DNA from: Fidelibacterota bacterium
GTDB lineage: Bacteria; Fidelibacterota; Marinisomatia; Marinisomatales; TCS55
Assembly: GCA_016845785.1 (NCBI GenBank)
Contig: JAERSH010000004.1
Span: forward strand, 1 to 35,983
Length of the DNA stretch: 35,983 bases
Direction: 5' to 3'
The notes below the pieces were generated by a model. It searched no databases. It saw only the letters and a program-made list of their open reading frames with translations, and had not been told where the DNA came from. A program made the position numbers and the translations under genes. Position 1 is the stretch's first letter. Every line of letters begins with the position of its first letter. Positions 1-9,100 of this stretch are shown one piece after another.

Positions 1-615
1 GCCCATCATTTCAAATCACTATCAGATGTAAATGGTGCATTACGCCCGGGGATCGTTCATCGACTTGATGAAAATACATCCGGCGTTATTTTGGTAGCGA
101 AGAACAATAAAGCACATACTGCTTTGGCATCCCAGTTTGAAGCCAGAACCGTACAAAAAGAATATCTCGGAATTACATGGGGTGTTTGGGAGAATGATGA
201 AGGGACAATCGATGGTGCCATTAAACGAAAACGATCGGATCCCACATCTTATGAAATTGAATCCACCGGGCGCGCTGCCCAAACTGCCTATAAAGTATTG
301 AATCAAGGCGCTTATATTAGTTCAGTTTCCTTTTTCCCTAAAACGGGTCGGACTCACCAAATACGTGTACATTCTGCCAGTATGAATCATCCAATTATAG
401 GCGATAATAAATATGGAGGTGGTGTCAACCGTGCCAAGGGATTTATCCCCGAGGTTACCAAATCTTTACGCCAAATCATCAACACATTGGGTCGCCATGC
501 CCTCCATGCCAAACAAATTACTTTTAATCATCCCTCCACCAATTCATCCATGACTATTGAGGCGCCAATTCCCATGGATATTGCATCTATACAGGTAAAT
601 GAATTGCATGGATAG
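1..615 (+). CDS. rluD: RluA/RluD-family 23S rRNA pseudouridine synthase, 5' end missing
   Basis: Open from the first base of the window, so the N-terminus (and any S4 RNA-binding domain) lies outside; 204 residues are visible. The enzyme family isomerises uridine to pseudouridine in large-subunit rRNA. The hallmark motif RPGIVHRLDENTSG lies at visible residues 15-28, with the catalytic Asp at 23. The GRTHQIRVH motif follows, then RHALHAK near the C-terminus, as in RluD. The RluA, RluC and RluD subfamilies cannot be separated cleanly without the N-terminus, so the symbol is tentative. The stop codon lies 17 bp inside the next gene, which suggests co-transcription with the recombinase. Confidence 0.9.
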   Translation, partial: AHHFKSLSDVNGALRPGIVHRLDENTSGVILVAKNNKAHTALASQFEARTVQKEYLGITWGVWENDEGTIDGAIKRKRSDPTSYEIESTGRAAQTAYKVLNQGAYISSVSFFPKTGRTHQIRVHSASMNHPIIGDNKYGGGVNRAKGFIPEVTKSLRQIINTLGRHALHAKQITFNHPSTNSSMTIEAPIPMDIASIQVNELHG

Positions 616-1504
616 TCACACCACTTTATCAGAGTTTTATCAGTTTTTGGAAAAAGAGCGGGGATATTCAATCCATACCATTAAAGCCTATCAGAATGAT
701 TTGGGACGATTCATTTCATTCCTCCCGGCACGTATTTCAGGGTTTGATCAAGTAAACCGTCAAGCAATCCGTGGTTTTTTAGCATCAGAATTTGATAATG
801 GTCTAACAGGAAAAACAGTGGCTCGCAGATTGGCATCTATTAAATCATTCTTTAAATATTTGGTTCGGACGGAGCAAATTAGCCACAACCCTGCCATCCA
901 TGTAAAAACACCTAAGGTATCTCAATCTCTACCCAATTTTGTAGATCAAAAAGTTATCGAACACTTGATGGAAAGTCCAGATGATTCCACACCCATGGGT
1001 CTCCGCGATCGGGCCATCCTTGAATTATTTTATTCAACGGGGATTCGATTGAGTGAATTAATTCAATTGGATATGGGGCATGTGGATGCAGCCAATCAAT
1101 TAATTAAAGTTAGGGGAAAAGGAGATAAAGAACGGTTGATTCCCTTTGGAAACAGAGCGAAATTTTGGCTGGAAAATTACTTAAAAAATCGCGGTTTATC
1201 GTTCAATTTTGCACCATCACAAACACCTTTATTTGTAAATGCAAAAGATCAAAGGGTTCCCACAAGCACGGTACAAAGACGAATGCGTAATTATATCAAA
1301 TTCGTTGCAGAGGGCAACCGGTTGGGTCCCCATATATTACGGCATTCTTTCGCAACCCATTTAATGGACAACGGAGCAGATATTCGCGCAGTAAAAGATT
1401 TGTTGGGGCACAGTAGTTTGTCCTCAACCCAGGTGTACACACATATACAGCCTGAAAAAATGAAAAAAATATATAAACAAGCCCACCCACATGGTGGAAA
1501 ATAG
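599..1504 (+). CDS. xerC: XerC/XerD-type tyrosine recombinase
   Basis: This 301-residue protein has the usual Xer length. Xer recombinases resolve chromosome dimers at dif during division. An N-terminal SAM-like core-binding domain (about 8-95) precedes the catalytic domain. All catalytic residues are visible: R150 (STGIRLSEL), K174 (RGKGDKE), H245 and R248 (HILRHSF), H271 (LLGHSSL) and nucleophile Y280 (QVYTHI). The ATG at 599 overlaps the upstream gene by 17 bp. A second in-frame ATG at 608 is possible, and neither has a strong ribosome binding site. Housekeeping neighbours and the lack of att-like repeats argue for a Xer protein rather than a phage or integron integrase. XerC versus XerD was not resolved. 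Confidence 0.9.
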   Translation: MNCMDSHTTLSEFYQFLEKERGYSIHTIKAYQNDLGRFISFLPARISGFDQVNRQAIRGFLASEFDNGLTGKTVARRLASIKSFFKYLVRTEQISHNPAIHVKTPKVSQSLPNFVDQKVIEHLMESPDDSTPMGLRDRAILELFYSTGIRLSELIQLDMGHVDAANQLIKVRGKGDKERLIPFGNRAKFWLENYLKNRGLSFNFAPSQTPLFVNAKDQRVPTSTVQRRMRNYIKFVAEGNRLGPHILRHSFATHLMDNGADIRAVKDLLGHSSLSSTQVYTHIQPEKMKKIYKQAHPHGGK

Positions 1505-1512
1505 GAGAGCAA

Positions 1513-3132
1513 ATGCTTGTCGCTGGTAAAGATTTAGGATTAGAAACACTGGGTATCACCGGTGTGGGAGACGTACATCGGAATTTATCCGTTGACGAAC
1601 TCATCGAAGAAACGGTGATTAATGGAGAAGGGGTAATTGGCCCCAGAGGAAGCACTATTGTCGATACGGGGAAATACACAGGTCGTTCTCCCAAAGATAA
1701 ATATATCGTGGATGAACCTACATCTACGGATGAACTCTGGTGGGGTCCCGTCAATCGAAAAATAGATGAAACCATTTTTGATGAATTATATGAAAAAGTG
1801 GTGAACTACTATAACACAGATGAATCCAAAACATATATGTTTGATGGCTTTGCAGGATTCGACCCCAATTACAGTATTAATGTTCGGATTCTTGCTAAGC
1901 GTGCATGGCAAGCCCATTTCGTCCATAATATGTTCATCCGTCCTGAAGCAGAGCAGCTCAATAACTTTGCACCGGACTTTACCATCATCAATGCATCCAG
2001 TGTCTTTAATGAGGAATTTGAAAAGCATGGCATGAATTCAGAGACGTTTATCATTTTTCATATGGGTAAACGGGTAGCCATTATAGGCGGTACTGAATAT
2101 GGTGGTGAAATGAAAAAAGGCATTTTTTCTGTCCTCCATTATATGCTGCCATTAAAAGGTGTGCTCTCTATGCATTGTTCTGCCAATGTGGATGAAGATG
2201 GCGCTAATGCGGCCATCTTTTTTGGTTTGAGTGGCACAGGTAAAACCACTTTATCTACGGACCCAAAACGCCCATTGATTGGTGACGATGAGCATGGATG
2301 GTCCGATGATGGCATTTTCAATTTTGAAGGTGGATGCTATGCAAAAACAATTAATCTGAATCCGGAGAATGAACCGGATATTTATAATGCCATCCGAAAG
2401 GGTGCCTTATTAGAAAATGTGGTGTATGATGAAGACACGCGGGAAGTGGATTATGATGATGGATCCAAAACAGAAAATACACGTGTTTCTTATCCATTGA
2501 ATTATATTGATAATTCTGTATATGGTATGGGCAAACCGGCTGTGGCTGGTCATCCGGATACCATTATCTTTTTGACGTGTGATGCCTATGGCGTATTACC
2601 ACCAGTGGCAAAACTTTCCCCGGAGCAGGCCATGTATCATTTCATCAGTGGATACACAGCAAAAGTTGCCGGGACTGAACGGGGTGTGACCGAACCTACC
2701 GCCACGTTTTCACCCTGTTTTGGAGGACCGTTTTTGACGTTACACCCATTACGGTATGCAGAATTGCTTCGTGAAAAAATGAATAAACATCAGACGCCTG
2801 CATATTTGGTAAATACGGGATGGGTTGGCGCAAGTGCACAATCAGGGGCAAAAAGAATATCATTACCGGTAACACGAGCGATCATTCACGCAATCTTAGA
2901 TGGAAGTATTAATGAATCTGAATTTGAGGTTGATCCTTATTTTGGTGTCATGGTGCCAAAAACATTAGGTGATATTGATTCAAGCTTACTTATCCCTGCA
3001 AAAATTTGGACCGATGAAGAGGAATATCGATCAACGGCAATTGATTTAGTCACCAAATTTCAGGATAATTTTACCCAATATGATTTGGGTGATGCAGATG
3101 TACGAGAAGCGGGACCTTCTTTAACCGAATAA
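1513..3132 (+). CDS. pckA: Phosphoenolpyruvate carboxykinase (ATP)
   Basis: Interconverts oxaloacetate plus ATP with PEP, CO2 and ADP, at the branch between TCA cycle and gluconeogenesis. At 539 residues it matches the ATP-type family. Visible motifs: TGRSPKDKY (56-64, substrate Arg58), the kinase P-loop [11 protein letters not shown] (238-248), and metal/substrate ligands K202, H221 and D258. Each of these three sits 11 positions before the E. coli K213/H232/D269 set. The C-terminal part carries the typical [16 protein letters not shown] stretch (436-451). AGGAG sits just before the ATG. The gene follows the recombinase after 8 bp and precedes hpf by 13 bp, so a shared transcript is likely. 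Confidence 0.97.
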   Translation: MLVAGKDLGLETLGITGVGDVHRNLSVDELIEETVINGEGVIGPRGSTIVDTGKYTGRSPKDKYIVDEPTSTDELWWGPVNRKIDETIFDELYEKVVNYYNTDESKTYMFDGFAGFDPNYSINVRILAKRAWQAHFVHNMFIRPEAEQLNNFAPDFTIINASSVFNEEFEKHGMNSETFIIFHMGKRVAIIGGTEYGGEMKKGIFSVLHYMLPLKGVLSMHCSANVDEDGANAAIFFGLSGTGKTTLSTDPKRPLIGDDEHGWSDDGIFNFEGGCYAKTINLNPENEPDIYNAIRKGALLENVVYDEDTREVDYDDGSKTENTRVSYPLNYIDNSVYGMGKPAVAGHPDTIIFLTCDAYGVLPPVAKLSPEQAMYHFISGYTAKVAGTERGVTEPTATFSPCFGGPFLTLHPLRYAELLREKMNKHQTPAYLVNTGWVGASAQSGAKRISLPVTRAIIHAILDGSINESEFEVDPYFGVMVPKTLGDIDSSLLIPAKIWTDEEEYRSTAIDLVTKFQDNFTQYDLGDADVREAGPSLTE

Positions 3133-3145
3133 CAAAGGAGTGAGT

Positions 3146-3436
3146 ATGAATATTGAATTTACAGCGAGACATTTCCAAGCACCGGATGACCTCCGAAGTC
3201 ATGCCGAAGATGGCGTTTTAAAGTTTGTAAAACATTTCGAACGAATAAATAATTGTTATATTGTAATGTCCCATGAAAATAGCTTATTCACAACCGAGAT
3301 CAATTTGCATATCCCCCAGCATGATCTGAATGCAAAAGCCACGTCGGCAAATGGATACCAATCCATTGACGATTGTATTGAAAAGATGGATCATCAAATC
3401 GGCAAAATCGTAGATAAGTGGAAAAAACATCGATAA
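3146..3436 (+). CDS. hpf: Short-form ribosome hibernation promoting factor (HPF/RaiA family)
   Basis: A 96-residue protein beginning MNIEFTARHFQAPDDLRSH, the usual N-terminus of the S30AE/HPF family, which binds the 30S decoding region and parks ribosomes in stationary phase. It has no C-terminal dimerisation domain, so it is the short form. The ATG at 3146 is preferred over the GTG at 3140, because AAAGGAG at 3134-3140 is then correctly spaced and would overlap the GTG. It lies 13 bp after pckA. That placement fits induction under carbon limitation, but this is inference from position only. Confidence 0.88.
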   Translation: MNIEFTARHFQAPDDLRSHAEDGVLKFVKHFERINNCYIVMSHENSLFTTEINLHIPQHDLNAKATSANGYQSIDDCIEKMDHQIGKIVDKWKKHR

Positions 3437-3445
3437 TAATTTCTT

Positions 3446-3500
3446 ATCGCCAATTTGGAGGCGATTGAAAAGCCATTGTAATTTCTTGGCTGTTATAACA
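3446..3500 (+). promoter_or_regulatory. Structured leader upstream of metK (possible regulatory RNA)
   Basis: The 89-bp hpf-metK gap holds three symmetric elements in 55 bp. The first is a 6-bp stem with an 8-nt loop (ATCGCC 3446-3451 / GGCGAT 3460-3465). The second is a 5-bp stem (AGCCA 3471-3475 / TGGCT 3487-3491). The third is a perfect 10-bp palindrome, TGTTATAACA, at 3491-3500. No U-tract follows, so these are not plain terminators. A ribosome binding site (TAGGA) lies downstream at 3516-3520. The position before metK invites a SAM-responsive reading, but I do not recognise any known SAM or SAH riboswitch class here. The palindrome could instead be a protein operator. Confidence 0.3.
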
Positions 3501-3525
3501 ACAACAAAATTAATTTAGGATAAAA

Positions 3526-4719
3526 ATGAGCAAATTTGTATTCACGTCTGAATCTGTTTCAGAAGGCCATCCCGATAAGGTATGTGATGCCATATCTGAT
3601 GCCATATTAGATAACTTACTTTCACAGGACCCCCAATCTCGTGTAGCTTGCGAAACATTGGCAACAACCGGTACAGTGGTGGTCTCCGGAGAAGTTACAT
3701 CTGAAGGATTTGTAGATGTTGAACGGGTGGTAAAAGAAACGTTGGGTGAAATTGGTTATACCGATAAAGCCTATGGTATGGATAATGAAACGGTCAAAGT
3801 ATTATCCATGCTGGATAAACAAAGTCCTGAAATCGCACAAGGGGTAGATGAAGGTGCAGGGTTGCATGAAGAACAGGGCGCCGGTGACCAAGGCCTCATG
3901 TTTGGTTTTGCATGTAATGAAACCAAAGAACTCATGCCATTGCCAATCCATCTTTCTCATCGCTTGGTAGAACGGATGACAGACCTTCGAAAAAACGGAA
4001 CCATCCCTTGGTTGCGTCCTGATAGTAAATCTCAGGTATCTGTGGCCTATGAGGATGGAAAACCTGTCTCCATAACAAAAGTGGTGATTGCTACACAGCA
4101 TAATGATATGTTAGACCAATTTGGGACTGAGTCTGCTGAACACGATTTTGTTGAATCTGAAATGATAGAAAAAGTAATCAAACCGGTTCTGGATGAATGT
4201 GGTTTGCCTTATGAAGATGAATTTATTGTGAATGGTACAGGTCGATTTGTTTTCGGTGGACCGGAAGCAGATACCGGATTAACCGGTCGAAAAATAATTG
4301 TAGATACCTACGGTGGTTATGCGCCTCATGGCGGTGGTGCATTCTCGGGGAAAGATCCTTCAAAAGTGGACCGTTCTGCTGCCTATATGGCCCGTTATAT
4401 TGCCAAAAATATTGTGGCAGCAGGATTGGCTGATAAATGTGAAGTTCAGTTATCTTATAGCATTGGTGTGGCTGAACCCACTTCATTTTATGTGAAATCA
4501 TTGGGGACGAGTGACCTCTCTGATGCAGTCTTAACTGAAGTAGCCAAGGCAGTATTTCCTGTTCGTCCAGGCGGTATAATTGAACATTTAAAATTAAAAC
4601 ATCCCCGGTTCCGGCAAACAGCTGCCAACGGACATTTCGGTCGCGAAAATGACCTATTCACCTGGGAGAAAACAGATATGGTTGATGCACTAAAATCAGC
4701 CGTTGCTGAAAGGAATTAA
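3526..4719 (+). CDS. metK: S-adenosylmethionine synthetase
   Basis: Makes SAM from methionine and ATP. The 397-residue protein has the full family length. The N-terminal [19 protein letters not shown] carries the catalytic H15 and metal ligand D17. [12 protein letters not shown] lies at 118-129 and the glycine-rich loop [19 protein letters not shown] at 269-287. The ATG at 3526 follows TAGGATAAAA. The next gene, ahcY, starts two bases after the stop, so the SAM-making and SAH-clearing enzymes are co-transcribed. Confidence 0.98.
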   Translation: MSKFVFTSESVSEGHPDKVCDAISDAILDNLLSQDPQSRVACETLATTGTVVVSGEVTSEGFVDVERVVKETLGEIGYTDKAYGMDNETVKVLSMLDKQSPEIAQGVDEGAGLHEEQGAGDQGLMFGFACNETKELMPLPIHLSHRLVERMTDLRKNGTIPWLRPDSKSQVSVAYEDGKPVSITKVVIATQHNDMLDQFGTESAEHDFVESEMIEKVIKPVLDECGLPYEDEFIVNGTGRFVFGGPEADTGLTGRKIIVDTYGGYAPHGGGAFSGKDPSKVDRSAAYMARYIAKNIVAAGLADKCEVQLSYSIGVAEPTSFYVKSLGTSDLSDAVLTEVAKAVFPVRPGGIIEHLKLKHPRFRQTAANGHFGRENDLFTWEKTDMVDALKSAVAERN

Positions 4720-4721
4720 TC

Positions 4722-6047
4722 ATGGCTTTAGCAGAAATGACCCAAACCGATCGTTTGCCCTATAAGGTAAAAGATATTTCTTTGGCCGAATGGGGACGGA
4801 AAGAAATCACATTGGCGGAAGCAGAAATGCCGGGGTTAATGGCGATTCGTGAAGAATACGGGCCATCAAAACCATTGGCAGGTGCCCGCATTGCCGGCTG
4901 TCTGCATATGACCATTCAAACAGCTGTATTGATTGAAACATTGGTAGAATTGGGCGCAGAAGTGACATGGTCATCCTGTAATATTTTTTCTACACAAGAT
5001 CATGCGGCAGCCGCGATTGCAGCTACCGGTGTGCCTGTGTATGCTTGGAAAGGCATGACCGAAGAAGAATTTGATTGGTGCATCGAGCAAACACTTTTTG
5101 CTTTCCCGGATGGACAATCTCTAAATCTAATTTTGGATGATGGGGGTGATTTGACCAATATGGTTTTGGATGACTTCCCTGAATTGGTTGCCAATATCAA
5201 AGGATTATCCGAAGAAACCACTACAGGTGTTCATCGCCTATATGATCGTGTAAAAAATGGTACACTCACCATGCCTGCGATTAATGTGAATGATTCAGTT
5301 ACCAAATCCAAATTTGATAATAAATATGGATGTAAAGAATCTTTAGTGGATGCCATTCGCCGTTCTACTGACGTTATGATGGCAGGTAAAGTCGCCGTTG
5401 TGGCTGGATATGGAGACGTAGGTAAAGGATCTGCTGCCTCATTAAGAGGCGCCGGTGCTCGCGTAATTGTAACAGAAATTGATCCAATTTGTGCACTCCA
5501 AGCGGCCATGGATGGATTTCCCGTGAAACGATTGGAAACAGCCATCCCTGAAGCAGATATTGTGGTGACAGCAACCGGCAATAAAGATATTGTAGAAGGT
5601 CGTCACTTCGAAGCCATGAAAGATAAAACCATCGTCTGTAATATCGGCCATTTTGATAATGAAATCGATATGGCTTGGTTGAATGAGCATCATGGGCATA
5701 CGAAAGATGAGATTAAACCGCAGGTGGATAAATATACACTCAACGGTAATGATATCATTGTATTGGCTGAAGGCCGATTGGTAAATCTAGGATGTGCGAC
5801 CGGCCATCCATCATTTGTGATGAGCAATTCATTTTCTAATCAGACATTGGCACAGATTGAACTATGGACGAATAGTGACAACTATGAGAACGATGTTTAT
5901 GTGTTGCCCAAGCACTTAGACGAAAAAGTAGCAATGCTCCATTTGAAAAAATTGGGAGTAGAATTGACCGAACTTCGTGAAGATCAAGCCGAATACATTG
6001 GTGTAACGGTAGATGGTCCATTTAAATCGGAGCAATACCGCTACTAA
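4722..6047 (+). CDS. ahcY: S-adenosylhomocysteine hydrolase (adenosylhomocysteinase)
   Basis: Splits SAH into adenosine and homocysteine using bound NAD, relieving product inhibition of methyltransferases. The 441-residue protein carries the Rossmann motif GYGDVGKG (229-236). Active-site residues D140, E165, K195, D199 and N200 align with the well-studied human D131/E156/K186/D190/N191 with a constant offset of nine. The C-terminus KSEQYRY supplies the Lys and Tyr that reach the NAD of the partner subunit. AAAGGA precedes the ATG. Its presence implies the SahH route of SAH removal rather than the Pfs/LuxS route. The transcript ends at the terminator at 6077-6111. Confidence 0.98.
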   Translation: MALAEMTQTDRLPYKVKDISLAEWGRKEITLAEAEMPGLMAIREEYGPSKPLAGARIAGCLHMTIQTAVLIETLVELGAEVTWSSCNIFSTQDHAAAAIAATGVPVYAWKGMTEEEFDWCIEQTLFAFPDGQSLNLILDDGGDLTNMVLDDFPELVANIKGLSEETTTGVHRLYDRVKNGTLTMPAINVNDSVTKSKFDNKYGCKESLVDAIRRSTDVMMAGKVAVVAGYGDVGKGSAASLRGAGARVIVTEIDPICALQAAMDGFPVKRLETAIPEADIVVTATGNKDIVEGRHFEAMKDKTIVCNIGHFDNEIDMAWLNEHHGHTKDEIKPQVDKYTLNGNDIIVLAEGRLVNLGCATGHPSFVMSNSFSNQTLAQIELWTNSDNYENDVYVLPKHLDEKVAMLHLKKLGVELTELREDQAEYIGVTVDGPFKSEQYRY

Positions 6048-6076
6048 ACATTCATCGATTTTTAATTATTTTTTAC

Positions 6077-6111
6077 AAAAGAGTCTCAAAATTCTTGGGG
6101 CTCTTTTTTTT
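6077..6111 (+). terminator. Rho-independent terminator of metK-ahcY
   Basis: AAAAGAG (6077-6083) pairs with CTCTTTT (6101-6107). The stem extends inward by four more pairs (two C-G, two T-G) around a 9-nt loop, and an unbroken T run continues to 6111. It lies 30 bp after the ahcY stop codon. Confidence 0.85.
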
Positions 6112-6178
6112 GTGGAAAAAGGGTGTGATTTCAGGTCAATTTCAGAGATGGATCGGTGGACGGTTCATCCCATTTAGT

Positions 6179-9100
6179 ATGAAAATGATACACAGAAATT
6201 TTAAATCAATCCGATCCAGATTCTTCATGGGTCTCCTTTGCTTTTTTTCGCTCAGCTGCGATTTTAAAAATCCATTGGCATTTGAAATGCCTACATGGTT
6301 CTTTGATCTTCAGTTTCCTCTAGTACAAAAAAAGTATTCGCTGGAAGGGATGGTGAACAACACACAGATCTTTTCTACACCCGATTCCATTGGAATGCAA
6401 TTGATGTTTGAGGGCGCGCTGCCAGACACTTCCATCGGTTCAGACATACTTGAAGTAGAATTGAATCAAAATATACAGTATACCCAACCGGCGACAACGG
6501 GGCCGACACTGTCTTTTGCATTGGATACAACCATCAATTTGTCCATTCCAATTGTGCCCGGGGGACAGTTAACCAATAGTAGTGATATCGTTTTTTCTGT
6601 ACCGCCCACAACCAATCAAACCGTGAACCAATCGGTATGGAATACCATTGCTTCTGCCATTGATACCACCATTCAAGTGACCATTAATTTACCCCAAATA
6701 CCGTCCAGCCAACTGCCCATTATAATTCAATCTGTAAATGGGTTGGTGATTCAATCTGATAATGGCGCGAATGTAAGTGATATTGTGTCAACTGTTACCA
6801 ATGACGGTGTACCTACAAATGTAACCAATCCAACAGTAGCCTTGGTCACCGATATTGCATCGCCACCAAAATCACTGGCGAATCATACCCAATCCACATT
6901 GGCAAAGGATGCAAACTTTGGTCCTGAAACCACATCCTTAAGCCAAGACAGTTTAGGGAGTGCCATCCGTATGGATATCGGTTTTGGAATTGCGAACACA
7001 AGTGATGCTACCGTTACCATTAATGCTGGGGACAGTATTCGCGTTGATGTGGCCCTTCGGATGCGTATTGCAGGGGTGGATTCAGCCATTGTTCAGGTTA
7101 ATCAATCTACATTACCCTTCAGCATTCCAAAGATTAGTTTCCCCACCGATATTGAGATTTTTGGCGGTAAACTAAAATCACCCAGTACTTTTGAGGTGAA
7201 TGAAGTCAATGTAAAAAGTGTATCCAGTACTTACCCATTTAATGTGGATTTTGATATGAATTTCAAAAATTTCCTTCCACCATCAGGTAAGGATTCAATC
7301 AAAATTGACACCGTTTTGAAAAAGGGTGTAACCGTCACCAAAGTATATAAAATGGATGGATATACATTTACAAACCCATCCGGAAATGATGAAGCATTGT
7401 CTGAGTTGACATTGGATGTATCTGCAGTTTTACCCGCACAAACGGCAAAAATACCATTGGATGGTTCCAACATCGGTGGTGTCTCATTGGATGTGGCATT
7501 GAAAAAACTCCATTTTGAATCATTAGAAGCCAATATCATTCAGGAATTCCCACCCACAACATTTTCCATTGCAGGTATGCCTTTGGGCTTTTCAGGAATG
7601 GAATTTGTGAATACCCAACTTGAGATTGAAATGAAGAACGGAATTCGCCTACCGGTGGTACTTGATTTTGATATGGTGGGGATTAATCAGTCCGGGGATT
7701 CAATGAAGGTGAAGGCACTTTCTACATTGGCTAGTCCAACAATTTCGGGTGATACCACCAAAACCATTGTGCGGCTTTCGAGTGAAGGGACTACCACATT
7801 GAAATATAAATCGCCTGCATCGGTTGCTTATTTTGACAGTACTAATGTTCCACCCAAAACAGGTGAATCCACCATTGTGGATCTCATGTCCTCAAATCCG
7901 GCAGTCTTCAACGTAAACTCCAGAGCGAGAATTGATGGACGCGGTACTCTTGATGCCAATATGTTTATCGGAGGGAAATATCGAATGTTGGCCCCATTCG
8001 AGGTGATCATGGCGCCTATGACATTTATCTCTGTTACCAATACAGCGGTCCAGGAGATGAACCATACCAATCGAAATCGAATTCGATCTACACTCCAAGC
8101 TGCCAGTCTGGATTTAACCGTGGAAAATAAAATCCCATCTGGTGGTGAATTGGCCATGCTCATGTCTAATTCAGGATACTTTCCACTAGATACGACAGTT
8201 GCCGCCTTATCCGCATTCAAAGATTCGATGGTGGTGAAATTGAGTTGGGCTAGTTCCGATAGCGTTTTTGTCGTGTCTCAGTGTGATAGTTTGAATCCGG
8301 CCAATGGCAATTATTATATTTTTGATGTGATGGACGATTTTACTGATTGCGTTAATGGAATGGCGTATGTGGTGAAAACCACGGGATCCGGTATGGATAC
8401 GGTTGTTTCTTATGTGGACACCCTTTTAAAAATCCCCTTGCCGGACCCAGTGAGTTTTTATCCCGCCACCAATTCCGGTGTCCATGCGGGGCAGGTGAAG
8501 GAACCTGGCGTGGCGACCTACAGCAGCCCCATTCCTACATCAACCATTCGACTGATGACCAATCCGGGGCAACCATTTATGGCACCACGGTTTCATTTGA
8601 AAGGATCCGATGGGAAAAAAGTATATATGTCCACCGCCGACTATATTGACATTAATTCAAATATTACATTCAATTTGAGCAGCACGGGCATGACTAGCGG
8701 TGCGCCCAATGAAATTGTGGTCAAGTATCCCAATGGAGGACAAACATTAAATAAGGATAATCCGTTGACCATAAAATGGAAAACTTTCGGTACGGTAGAT
8801 CAAGTGAATGTGGCTTATTCTGCAGGCACCAATCCGGATATGACCAAGGATGAAGGGTGGACCAACATCCAAACAGAACTCACCAATGTGGATTCATTGG
8901 TATGGACACCGAGTGCCACCACCGGCATCAACTCAATGGCATCCAGTTTAAGGGATAGTGTACGCATTCGGATTCAATCGACAGATGGCAAAACTGTAGA
9001 TATGTCCGGTTGGTATTTTACGATTAGTCATGGTGGCAGTGAAAAATCAGAACGGCAAATTGTAACCACCAATCAGTGGGGAAAGAAAAATACATTTTGA
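6179..9100 (+). CDS. Large exported, probably lipid-anchored beta-rich protein of unknown function
   Basis: This 973-residue protein is not recognised as a whole. The frame is open from 6095, but that region is the ahcY terminator, so the ATG at 6179 (or 6185) is chosen. The protein then opens with basic residues, a hydrophobic stretch and SLSC, with a candidate lipidated Cys at 27 (the lipobox is imperfect). The body is rich in Ser, Thr, Asn, Asp and beta-branched residues with almost no Cys, as in exported beta-sandwich proteins. Residues about 844-955 (YPNGGQTLNKDNPLTIKW onward) resemble the Ser/Thr-rich Kre9/Knh1-like Ig-type domain found in many bacterial surface proteins. No catalytic motif is visible. 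It overlaps the downstream barrel gene, which suggests a joint role at the outer membrane. Confidence 0.75.
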   Translation: MKMIHRNFKSIRSRFFMGLLCFFSLSCDFKNPLAFEMPTWFFDLQFPLVQKKYSLEGMVNNTQIFSTPDSIGMQLMFEGALPDTSIGSDILEVELNQNIQYTQPATTGPTLSFALDTTINLSIPIVPGGQLTNSSDIVFSVPPTTNQTVNQSVWNTIASAIDTTIQVTINLPQIPSSQLPIIIQSVNGLVIQSDNGANVSDIVSTVTNDGVPTNVTNPTVALVTDIASPPKSLANHTQSTLAKDANFGPETTSLSQDSLGSAIRMDIGFGIANTSDATVTINAGDSIRVDVALRMRIAGVDSAIVQVNQSTLPFSIPKISFPTDIEIFGGKLKSPSTFEVNEVNVKSVSSTYPFNVDFDMNFKNFLPPSGKDSIKIDTVLKKGVTVTKVYKMDGYTFTNPSGNDEALSELTLDVSAVLPAQTAKIPLDGSNIGGVSLDVALKKLHFESLEANIIQEFPPTTFSIAGMPLGFSGMEFVNTQLEIEMKNGIRLPVVLDFDMVGINQSGDSMKVKALSTLASPTISGDTTKTIVRLSSEGTTTLKYKSPASVAYFDSTNVPPKTGESTIVDLMSSNPAVFNVNSRARIDGRGTLDANMFIGGKYRMLAPFEVIMAPMTFISVTNTAVQEMNHTNRNRIRSTLQAASLDLTVENKIPSGGELAMLMSNSGYFPLDTTVAALSAFKDSMVVKLSWASSDSVFVVSQCDSLNPANGNYYIFDVMDDFTDCVNGMAYVVKTTGSGMDTVVSYVDTLLKIPLPDPVSFYPATNSGVHAGQVKEPGVATYSSPIPTSTIRLMTNPGQPFMAPRFHLKGSDGKKVYMSTADYIDINSNITFNLSSTGMTSGAPNEIVVKYPNGGQTLNKDNPLTIKWKTFGTVDQVNVAYSAGTNPDMTKDEGWTNIQTELTNVDSLVWTPSATTGINSMASSLRDSVRIRIQSTDGKTVDMSGWYFTISHGGSEKSERQIVTTNQWGKKNTF

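Noticed and set aside
599-1504. Tyrosine recombinase as the sign of a mobile element or integron
   Set aside because: The protein has Xer length and motifs, and I see no attachment repeats, cassettes, tRNA target or phage genes around it.
6095-6178. N-terminal extension of the large lipoprotein from a TTG at 6095
   Set aside because: It starts inside the ahcY terminator hairpin and would bury the signal peptide 28 residues in.
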